27,411 bases of DNA, from positions 1 through 27,411 of the forward strand of contig DHSR01000075.1 in assembly GCA_002410555.1 (NCBI GenBank), in the 5' to 3' direction. Positions 8,502 to 15,517 of the stretch are shown here, piece after piece. The position numbers and the translations under genes are program-made. The notes beneath the pieces are model-generated. The model saw only the letters and a program-made list of their open reading frames with translations. It was not told the DNA's origin and did not search any database. Position 1 is the first letter of the stretch, and every line of letters starts with the position of its first letter. This stretch comes from Bacteroidales bacterium UBA5281 (GTDB lineage Bacteria > Bacteroidota > Bacteroidia > Bacteroidales > Lentimicrobiaceae).

Positions 8502-11500
8502 ATGGCAAAGCACTACTTTAAAAAGACCTTACCACTCACCTTGATACTGTTGTTGTTCCTCGCGAGCACAAATTCAACTGTCGTTTATGCCCAATGGACC
8601 ATCAATGAAGGTTTTGAGGGAGGCTCAATTCCAGCAGGTTGGACCATTTATGATGTAAACAATGATGGAGAACAATGGGGTACATTACAACATGCCTATG
8701 CCCATAGCGGCAATTGGCTGGCTACCGTCCAGTGCTTTGGAAGTAATGGGGAAGACTGGCTGATAACGCCTCAGGTAACCATTAATAATGGGGATGTTTT
8801 TACCTTTTTCGCCAGGGCATGGTACGGAACCGAAAATATGAAGGTGCGTTTATCTACTACCGGCAAACAGATAAACAATTTTAATGTTACACTTGAAAAT
8901 GTAAATGGCCTGGGCAACAGCTATCAAGAATTTACTTATGACCTGAGCGCTTATCAGGGGCAACAAATATATCTGGCCATTCAATGGCTGCAAAACACCT
9001 ACTCATTGGTGGTGGACGACATTAAGGTAGGACAACCGCAAGCCAGCGATGTCGGTATTTTATCCATTGATAGCCCCCTGAATTTCCATTTACTGGATGC
9101 AGAAGTGATTCCTTCCTGCACCATCAAAAACTTCGGGAATTCAGATGTTACCGAAGATTTTCCTGTAATATGTACCATTACCAATCAAGCGAACGGGACA
9201 GTGGTCTACACACAAACTATCAGTTATACCAATACTCTCGCTGCATCACAAACTGAACAACTCTTGTTTCCGGTGTGGCAACCTTCTGATAGCGGAACAT
9301 ATCTGGTAAATATGAGTACTAACCTTTCAGGAGACGGAGATCCATCAAATGATGCCCTGGAAAGCACTACAGAAATAGTAATACATTATGGAACCGGCGG
9401 CCCCGACCTGATGGGTTACCGGTGGATTGACAGCCATGAACCCGATGGCCCGGTTTATGACTGGATTGAGATAAGCAACACAGGAATGTCGGTAGTCACC
9501 TATGGCGTAAATGCCTTCGCGGGAGACGATAATTTTTCAGAACCCATTCCTTTGGGTTTCGACTTTCCGTTTTATGGCATAAACAGAACATATTTTCATG
9601 CCGATATCAACGGTGAATTATTGCTGGCCGAGAACATCTGGTATAAACCTTTTCCCGGCTCTAAATGGAATAATGACGGCAATATCTTTAATTACTACGC
9701 CCCTATCCCGGGATATACAGAAATGCCTGCATTGATTGCTGTGTTTTGGGATGACTTGTTTGCCGAGGAAAATACCGGAGACATTTATTACCAAATGTTT
9801 GGCTCTGCTCCTGAACGCTATGGGGTAATTCAATGGAACAATCTAAGGTTTTCTGCCGGAAACGGAGGAAGTCAAACGCTATGCTTTGAAGTTATTCTTC
9901 ATGAGAATGGCGATATCATCATGCAATACAAAAACGTGGACAACGGGCAATCCGGAAGCACCCTTCCGCATGTTTTTGGCCAAAGCGCCACCATTGCCAT
10001 ACAAAATGATGATGCCACTGCCGGCCTGTCCTATCTGAGGGAGATTATTGAAAACAATCAGTATGTAGGGCCTGAACCTCCGGGAAACCTGCCACAAAAC
10101 AACCTCGCCATTAAGTTTTACATGGGTGAAGATCTTGAACCACCGCTTATTAGCCATAAGCAGGTTTGGAACACCTTTAACGATTACATGGAACTCTCGG
10201 CAACAATCACTGATGTTTCAGGTATACTTTCCGATACGCTTTACTATAATACCGGCAACGGTTGGCAAGGAATCACACATATTTCTTTTGAAGAGCCGAA
10301 CATATACGAATATCTAATAGAAGATATACCTGCAGGTGCAAGCGTGGAATATTATTTCGTGGCTACTGACAACTCCCCTAATGCCAATCGCGCGGAACTT
10401 CACGAAACGCAAGGCGAGCCACTCGAGTTCAACACATTACCAACTGCTGGCGTAAACATACTTTTGGCCATGCCGGGTAACAAACCAGGATTTCAGGACT
10501 ATCAAAACAAGGAATATCCCAAATATGTGGCTGCGCTGAATGCTCAAGGTGTTAGTTATGATGTGTTTAACTGGGCCGCATATGAGCAGTTTAGTTTTCC
10601 CGATAGCTATGACATCATTATAGCCTACTCCAACAGTACACGCAATAGTGCCATTCACGATACCTTATCAAATGCATTGATTAATTTTATGGACAGTGGA
10701 ACCGAAGCCAGTCCAAAAAATGTATTTATGGCTTCTGACAATCTGCCTTCGGTGCAACATGCTTTGCCCAATGCAAGACCACTGACGAAATTTTTTACAG
10801 CCTATTTGCGTGGTGGCTACAACCCTCAACCTAATCCGCCAATTTTTGGCGGTCCCGATGGAATTGCCGGGCCCGATTCCCTGGGATACTTTCAGGGTAG
10901 TATAAAGGGACTCCCATTAAGCCCCATTGGCACTGAAAATCAAATTATACCGGTTTTCTCTGATGATCCTGACGTAATATACAACCGGGAGTGTCCTGAC
11001 TGGTATGCTGATGAGGTAAATAATCCTGAAATCAGTTCATGGGGTTCGTATATTTTTGAAGATGGACTATTCGATGGGAATGCCTATTCAAAAGGACATC
11101 CCTGCGCTATATGGCTGGATAACCTGATTTATAAGTCCTATTTTATCAGTTTTGATATCTCCCAGCTTACAAACGACAGCGATATAAACAACATGATTGC
11201 AGAAGCTCTCGAATGGTTTACGCCCGAAACTTATACCATTACTGCTACGGCTTCACCCAGCGAAGGAGGCTCTGTTGCTGGTGCTGGGACTTATGCTTAC
11301 AACCAAACCGCTACGCTTCTTGCCACACCGGCCGAGGGCTACCAATTTGTGAACTGGACCGAGAATGGCGATGTGGTTTCTACCGATGCGCAATACTCAT
11401 TTAACGTTACCTCCGACAGAACACTTGTGGCCCATTTTGAAACCCAAACATTCACCATTACTGCTACAGCCTCACCGGCTGAAGGAGGCTCCGTTACTGG

Positions 11501-12590
11501 TGCAGGAACTTATACCTATAACCAAACGGTTACCCTGAATGCCACGCCGGCTGAGGGCTACCAGTTTATAAACTGGACTGAAAACGGCGAAGTAGTTTCT
11601 ACCGATGCGCAATACTCCTTTAACGTTATCTCTGACAGAACGCTTGTGGCTAATTTTGCGACGGAAACATTCGTCATTACTGCTACGGCTGCACCGGTTG
11701 AAGGTGGCAGCATAACAGGTGCGGGTAATTATGTTTATAACCAAACTGCCACACTTATTGCCACACCGGCCGAAGGCTACCAATTTATAAACTGGACTGA
11801 GGACGGCGATGTGGTTTCTACCGATGCGCAATACAGCTTTACCGTTACCTCCGACAGGACGCTCGTGGCTAATTTTGCAACGCTAACGTTCGTCATTACT
11901 GCAACGGCTGCACCGGTTGAAGGTGGCACCGTTACGGGCGCGGGTACTTATACCTATAACCAAACGGCTACCCTGAATGCCACACCGTCCGAAGGCTACC
12001 AATTTGTGAACTGGACTGAAGACGGCGATGTAGTTTCTACCGATGAGGAATACAGCTTTGCCGTAACATCCGACAGAACACTTGTGGCCAACTTTGAAAA
12101 GCAAACATTCACCATTACTGCTACCGCCTCACCGGATGAAGGCGGCACCGTTACAGGCGCGGGTACTTATACCTATAACCAAACGGCTACCCTGAATGCA
12201 ACTCCCTCAAAGAACTATGAATTTATGAACTGGACTGAGAATGGTGATGTGGTTTCAATAAATGCAGAATACACGTTTACCGTTACCTCCGACAGGATGC
12301 TGGTGGCCAACTTTGACCTGGTTGAAGGAATCAATGCTGTTGATCCGGCTAACTTGTCTATTTTTCCCAATCCTGCGAAAGATGTTTTATTTGTGAAAGT
12401 AAATGACTTCCCAAACAGAAACGCTATGATTCAAATACATAATTCTACCGGACAGCGGGTGCTGTCCAACAGAATGGTGATACAAAGCGAAGTACTGTCC
12501 CTGGATATCAGTGCATTAAAAGCCGGGCTGTATTATGTATTGATGCAAATGGAGAACAAGACAATCTCAAAAAAAATCGTTATACAATAA
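8502..12590 (+). CDS. Large T9SS-secreted modular surface protein with five InlB-type repeats
   Basis: 1362 residues from ATG 8502; the frame opens at a TTG at 8439, but the signal peptide fits 8502. Layout: signal peptide 1-31 (ending VVYAQ); a choice-of-anchor-J-like beta domain at about 32-185 (INEGFEGGSIPAGWTIYD, GEDWLITPQV, LVVDDIKVG); a CARDB-like beta-sandwich at about 185-295; an uncharacterised beta-rich module at about 300-545 (GFDFPFYG, GVIQWNNLRF); an Ig-like stretch at about 550-640. A possible alpha/beta module at about 645-905 begins VNILLAMPGNKPGF. Five tandem 73-residue repeats follow at 911-1275, of the InlB B-repeat/Flg_new_2 type (EGGxVTGAGTYTYNQTATL, GYQFxNWTExGDVVSTD, LVANF). 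The C-terminal type A sorting domain (about 1285-1362) begins LSIFPNPAKDVLFVKV and ends ISKKIVIQ. Expected to cross the outer membrane by T9SS and be displayed or released, likely as an adhesin-like protein. No catalytic motif is recognised. Confidence 0.88.
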   Translation: MAKHYFKKTLPLTLILLLFLASTNSTVVYAQWTINEGFEGGSIPAGWTIYDVNNDGEQWGTLQHAYAHSGNWLATVQCFGSNGEDWLITPQVTINNGDVFTFFARAWYGTENMKVRLSTTGKQINNFNVTLENVNGLGNSYQEFTYDLSAYQGQQIYLAIQWLQNTYSLVVDDIKVGQPQASDVGILSIDSPLNFHLLDAEVIPSCTIKNFGNSDVTEDFPVICTITNQANGTVVYTQTISYTNTLAASQTEQLLFPVWQPSDSGTYLVNMSTNLSGDGDPSNDALESTTEIVIHYGTGGPDLMGYRWIDSHEPDGPVYDWIEISNTGMSVVTYGVNAFAGDDNFSEPIPLGFDFPFYGINRTYFHADINGELLLAENIWYKPFPGSKWNNDGNIFNYYAPIPGYTEMPALIAVFWDDLFAEENTGDIYYQMFGSAPERYGVIQWNNLRFSAGNGGSQTLCFEVILHENGDIIMQYKNVDNGQSGSTLPHVFGQSATIAIQNDDATAGLSYLREIIENNQYVGPEPPGNLPQNNLAIKFYMGEDLEPPLISHKQVWNTFNDYMELSATITDVSGILSDTLYYNTGNGWQGITHISFEEPNIYEYLIEDIPAGASVEYYFVATDNSPNANRAELHETQGEPLEFNTLPTAGVNILLAMPGNKPGFQDYQNKEYPKYVAALNAQGVSYDVFNWAAYEQFSFPDSYDIIIAYSNSTRNSAIHDTLSNALINFMDSGTEASPKNVFMASDNLPSVQHALPNARPLTKFFTAYLRGGYNPQPNPPIFGGPDGIAGPDSLGYFQGSIKGLPLSPIGTENQIIPVFSDDPDVIYNRECPDWYADEVNNPEISSWGSYIFEDGLFDGNAYSKGHPCAIWLDNLIYKSYFISFDISQLTNDSDINNMIAEALEWFTPETYTITATASPSEGGSVAGAGTYAYNQTATLLATPAEGYQFVNWTENGDVVSTDAQYSFNVTSDRTLVAHFETQTFTITATASPAEGGSVTGAGTYTYNQTVTLNATPAEGYQFINWTENGEVVSTDAQYSFNVISDRTLVANFATETFVITATAAPVEGGSITGAGNYVYNQTATLIATPAEGYQFINWTEDGDVVSTDAQYSFTVTSDRTLVANFATLTFVITATAAPVEGGTVTGAGTYTYNQTATLNATPSEGYQFVNWTEDGDVVSTDEEYSFAVTSDRTLVANFEKQTFTITATASPDEGGTVTGAGTYTYNQTATLNATPSKNYEFMNWTENGDVVSINAEYTFTVTSDRMLVANFDLVEGINAVDPANLSIFPNPAKDVLFVKVNDFPNRNAMIQIHNSTGQRVLSNRMVIQSEVLSLDISALKAGLYYVLMQMENKTISKKIVIQ
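11232..12326 (+). repeat. Five tandem 219-bp coding repeats
   Basis: Units begin at 11232, 11451, 11670, 11889 and 12108, each exactly 219 bp (73 codons), inside the large T9SS gene. Units are very similar at the DNA level, including at silent positions (for example atgtggtttctaccgatgcg). The fifth is the most diverged at its end (SKNYEFMNW, SINAEYTF). The exact period and high identity indicate recent unit duplication or gene conversion, so repeat number may vary between strains. Confidence 0.9.
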
Positions 12591-12601
12591 TACATGCCTG
12601 T

Positions 12602-12651
12602 TAAATATAACCCGGCATCCTTGTTTTAATCATGGAGTCGGGTTATATTTA
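12602..12651 (+). terminator. Hairpin after the large T9SS gene
   Basis: Perfect 13-bp arms taaatataacccg (12602-12614) and cgggttatattta (12639-12651) around a 24-nt loop, starting 11 bp after the stop codon. There is no strong T-run, but position and stem strength fit a transcription end or 3' stabilising structure. The in-frame ATG at 12632 lies inside the loop and right arm, which argues against it as the next gene's start. Confidence 0.5.
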
Positions 12652-12730
12652 CCTCCATATAGTGGCTGAATCGAACTGCTTCGTTTTGTTTTGCTTCTGG
12701 CCGAAACTAACTACTTTTAACAAAAAAAAG

Positions 12731-13453
12731 ATGATGAGGTATCCGAAACCCGGTTTTTATTTTACACTTTTCACATTGTGCGGTTTGCTGATGCTGACAT
12801 GCTTTAGTTCTCCAGCTCAATCCAGGCCCGGTGTTATGGTGCTTGGGGGTATCCATCAGGCCCATGAAACAGCCCAATACTATACTTATGAGCGAATGGG
12901 AGAAATTTATCGCCAGTTAAAACCGGACATATTGTGTGTTGAAACCCAACAAAAATATGTTGAAGACGGTAGTTTCAGCGGAACACCTTACGATTTTATT
13001 AATTTTATTATTCCCATGGCACTTGAGGACAATACACCCATTTATGGTATTGATTGGTGGAACAAAGAAGCTGGCGATAAATGGCGGGAATTACAGCGAA
13101 AAGCATATTCTGATACTACCCTCAACCGGGAAATGAATTTTATTGGTGGTCTGTTTTCTCTTTTTGATGACTATTTTAAAACACAGCATTATAAAATGAT
13201 CAACTCTCCTTATATTACCCGTTTATGGAAAGCTAAAAATGAATTTAAATACCATATTTTCAACCAAAATCCTGAATATGCTTTTATAGTGCAATATGAG
13301 AATGAAAGAAACAACCAAATTGTGGAAAATATCCTGAATGTAATTGCCGAAAACCCGGACAAATTCATTTTGGTGGCCGTTGGGATTGATCATAAGTATT
13401 TTATTGAGGACATGCTTGAAAGCCTGGGAATCATAGTATATCAGGTCGAGTAA
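12731..13453 (+). CDS. TIKI/TraB-superfamily-like secreted protein
   Basis: 240 residues from ATG 12731; the frame is open from 12632 but the signal peptide starts at MMRYPKP. A signal peptide (about 1-30, ending SSPAQS) precedes a compact domain with the TIKI/TraB/PrgY/GumN hallmarks: an N-terminal GxxH (GGIH, 39-42), a conserved glutamate (CVET, E71), an arginine-containing helix (ENERNNQIVENI) and a C-terminal GxxH (GIDH, 218-221) in LVAVGIDHKYF. In eukaryotic TIKI these residues support metal-dependent proteolysis of Wnt; bacterial members are mostly uncharacterised. At 240 residues it is close to the minimum domain. It has a TTTTG-N18-TACTTTTA promoter-like sequence at 12689-12719. It is the last gene inside the direct-repeat-bounded segment. 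Confidence 0.68.
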   Translation: MMRYPKPGFYFTLFTLCGLLMLTCFSSPAQSRPGVMVLGGIHQAHETAQYYTYERMGEIYRQLKPDILCVETQQKYVEDGSFSGTPYDFINFIIPMALEDNTPIYGIDWWNKEAGDKWRELQRKAYSDTTLNREMNFIGGLFSLFDDYFKTQHYKMINSPYITRLWKAKNEFKYHIFNQNPEYAFIVQYENERNNQIVENILNVIAENPDKFILVAVGIDHKYFIEDMLESLGIIVYQVE

Positions 13454-13479
13454 TTTAAACAATTTTTCGAATAAATAGA

Positions 13480-13759
13480 GCCTGCTGAAAAACTAATATG
13501 TCATTGGATACCAGTTTGGTATAATGCTATTCTTTATGATAAATGCAAGGCTTTTACCGGCATACACCCACATTCCATGCTTTTATATGACGGTGCTCTG
13601 CACCTTATTATCGTTCTATTCTTTCTATTAATATTACGGTGCTCTGCACCTAAAAAAGAGCCATAAAATGGCGAAATATTTGTGGAAAATGTATATTTAG
13701 TGATTTTGGAAGGTGCAGAGCACCGAAATATAAAAAGGTTGTGAGTTTTTCAGCATGCC
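13480..13759. mobile_element. MITE-like element with internal REPIN-like hairpin
   Basis: Outer inverted repeats gcctgctgaaaaact (13480-13494) and agtttttcagcatgcc (13744-13759) share a perfect 12-bp core TGCTGAAAAACT, a sequence typical of IS termini. Inside are three copies of the 15-mer cggtgctctgcacct: 13591-13605 (plus), 13637-13651 (plus) and 13711-13725 (minus). Each is itself a GGTGC/GCACC stem. The last two extend to a 21-bp inverted repeat (13631-13651 and 13711-13731, one mismatch) around a 59-nt spacer. The element is about 280 bp and has no transposase reading frame. It looks non-autonomous; the mobilising transposase is not in the window. Confidence 0.55.
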
Positions 13760-14036
13760 CTGAATACATCTCATTTTTTGAATCTTTAGTTTTCATACCA
13801 GGAACTAATCGTAAGTTTCTTTCACTTTTCAAATGCTGTACTTTTTCTCAACGCTCACAATAAGAACGCTCCAATATTTTACAACACATCTATTTATCCC
13901 GCAGTCAATTACAAGACATCCCGGGATGATTTATATGAAATTTATGCAATCAATATATTGGAATTCAATATGTTAAGAACTAATTCGGGGTATAACATTA
14001 CATCAGTTTTACTGAGAACGGAATATTTTCTTTGGA
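13760..14036. other. Non-coding stretch before the right direct repeat
   Basis: AT-rich sequence with no plausible gene on either strand. It contains an ATATTG/CAATAT-rich segment near 13951-13970 and nothing else recognised. It is the inner flank of the right direct repeat and may be debris of whatever brought the segment in. Confidence 0.35.
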
Positions 14037-14089
14037 TTGAAAGTCATATATCATGTTCGGGCAAAATCATTCATATAATCAACAAATAA
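14037..14089 (+). pseudogene. Remnant 3' end of the GIN-domain gene
   Basis: The last 16-17 codons of the GIN-lipoprotein gene survive in frame with the stop codon. Compared with the intact copy, HISGSGKIIHINNK has become HISCSGKIIHIINK. The Gly-to-Cys and Asn-to-Ile changes are non-synonymous, consistent with loss of constraint. There is no upstream homologous coding sequence. Confidence 0.8.
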
Positions 14090-14238
14090 AGAAGCTGATC
14101 ATTTTTAATTTTTCATTGCACGAAAATAAATTGCCAGCTTACCCTCAGCAGTAAGATATACTTCAATACCGTTCTCCCGGATAACCATTTCGTTATAGGT
14201 TAGTTTACCCATATTTCCCTTTAATTCAAGGCCGGGGG
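14037..14238. repeat. Right copy of 202-bp direct repeat
   Basis: Counterpart of 6108-6309 with five mismatches. Its DUF4403 part is continuous with the intact gene to 15517. Its GIN part is only the last 17 codons, with substitutions relative to the intact gene. Confidence 0.93.
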
Positions 14239-15517
14239 CGAGCGGCCAGGAGTTCAGGTTCTTATTGATACCAGATGACAGCTTCTTTAAATCAGCAGAC
14301 AGAGGCCATTTCATTCTATTCCCAATCATTGTTCTAAAACCATCCTGATAAAGCCAGTTAACTGATTTGATAAGCATATTTCGGGTCTTTATGTCAAAAT
14401 CAAACTGCCTGAGGATTAGGGTAGAATCACTTTCGCGAAATTCCGGAATGCCCCTGAAGTATACCGAACCCTTATAACTTCCTGATAATCTGACTTCTGC
14501 TACCATTAATCCATTACTGCCATAAAGTTTTATGTCCTCAACTTTTACCGATCGCTTGCCTTGAGTAAAATTCTGACCTTTAACATAAACAGATGCATAA
14601 GCATTCAATTCATCAAAAGGCAATGCTATCATGGCATTGATGACGGTAAGATCAGAGATTTGGTCAGTAACATTGAGCGGTGGCAGGGGAAGGGAAGTAG
14701 TTTTTTCAGGATTTTCAGGAAAAGAGCCAACACCCGAAGTGATGACCGATTGTAATCCTGCTGAAAAATGTATCCGGTTTCCTGATGACTGAAATGGAGA
14801 GGCGTAAAGACCCGAAGGCACTACCTGAAGCCAGATTTTATTGGTTTCATTCAAAACTACAGGAGAATTTAATATCTCCCACGCCTCATTGGCGTAAGGT
14901 TTGAAATCAAGCCAGGCCTTCAGGCTCTCATCAATGCCCTTACTAATTGTCTTTAGATTTTGCTTAAGTAATATGTCCGCCACAAAGGTGAACGGAATAT
15001 TCATGCCTCCGACCTTTACTGAAGGTTCTTTCGTCCATTTATAATCAGTGCCTGAGGTAAGTGTTTGTATGCTCCAGTTGGGAAGAAGAATAATCTCGGT
15101 TCTGAAGTTAAGTGTTAATGCAGCCTCCAGTTCACGAAAATCGCTGACAGAGTAGCCCAGAACGTTTTTTTTGAAGCCTGCCTTTATCCATATTTTTAAA
15201 GGTATTTTATAGATGAGCACGTTTTCCTTCGCGGCCAGTAATATGTTACCATTTTTCCATGCCTTTATCATAAGGTTGTCACCCCCATTATCTTCCAGAC
15301 TATTATCCTCATATATTAATCCTGTAAAGGCTTTATTTATGGCATTTTGAATATCGCTTATCCCGGCTTCAAACGACAAATTGATGACAGATGGTTCTAA
15401 CAGGATATTTGATTGATAGCTTTCTATGGGCTTTTCAATTTTACCCGTGGTATTACATCCATTCAACAGCAAGCCAGTAATAAAAAATATGAGGAAACGT
15501 TCAAAAAGGATTTTCAT
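14105..15517 (-). CDS. DUF4403-family lipoprotein
   Basis: 470 residues. An N-terminal lipoprotein signal ends GLLLNGC, with the cysteine at about residue 21. The body matches the DUF4403 pattern: an early SxINLSFEAGISDIQNAINK-like stretch, a repeated two-lobed alpha/beta organisation, IWLQVVPSGLYASPF in the middle, GSVYFRGIPEF, and a C-terminal GLELKGNMGKLTYNEMVI with LTAEGKLAIYF. The fold resembles lipid-binding TULIP/SMP-like tubes, but the function is unknown. The start codon lies 17 nt inside the end of the upstream nuclease gene, so the two are probably co-transcribed and translationally coupled. The final 45 codons are in the right direct repeat, and a broken copy of that end lies at 6176-6309. 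Confidence 0.85.
   Translation of the reverse strand: MKILFERFLIFFITGLLLNGCNTTGKIEKPIESYQSNILLEPSVINLSFEAGISDIQNAINKAFTGLIYEDNSLEDNGGDNLMIKAWKNGNILLAAKENVLIYKIPLKIWIKAGFKKNVLGYSVSDFRELEAALTLNFRTEIILLPNWSIQTLTSGTDYKWTKEPSVKVGGMNIPFTFVADILLKQNLKTISKGIDESLKAWLDFKPYANEAWEILNSPVVLNETNKIWLQVVPSGLYASPFQSSGNRIHFSAGLQSVITSGVGSFPENPEKTTSLPLPPLNVTDQISDLTVINAMIALPFDELNAYASVYVKGQNFTQGKRSVKVEDIKLYGSNGLMVAEVRLSGSYKGSVYFRGIPEFRESDSTLILRQFDFDIKTRNMLIKSVNWLYQDGFRTMIGNRMKWPLSADLKKLSSGINKNLNSWPLAPGLELKGNMGKLTYNEMVIRENGIEVYLTAEGKLAIYFRAMKN

Noticed and set aside
11472..12104. Long minus-strand reading frames across the T9SS gene's repeats
   Set aside because: They are antisense translations of the 219-bp coding repeats, without signal peptide, domain or promoter.
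12632..12730. Upstream ATG extending the TIKI-like protein
   Set aside because: The ATG lies in the hairpin after the previous gene, and the extension would bury the signal peptide that starts at 12731.
13591..13725. Three 15-bp repeats suggesting a CRISPR array
   Set aside because: The copies are unevenly spaced (31 and 59 bp apart), one is inverted, each is shorter than any CRISPR repeat, and no cas gene is present. A REP/MITE explanation fits better.
13650..13832. 60-codon minus-strand frame over the MITE-like element
   Set aside because: It is a translation of the repeat element and its flank, with no domain or start signal.
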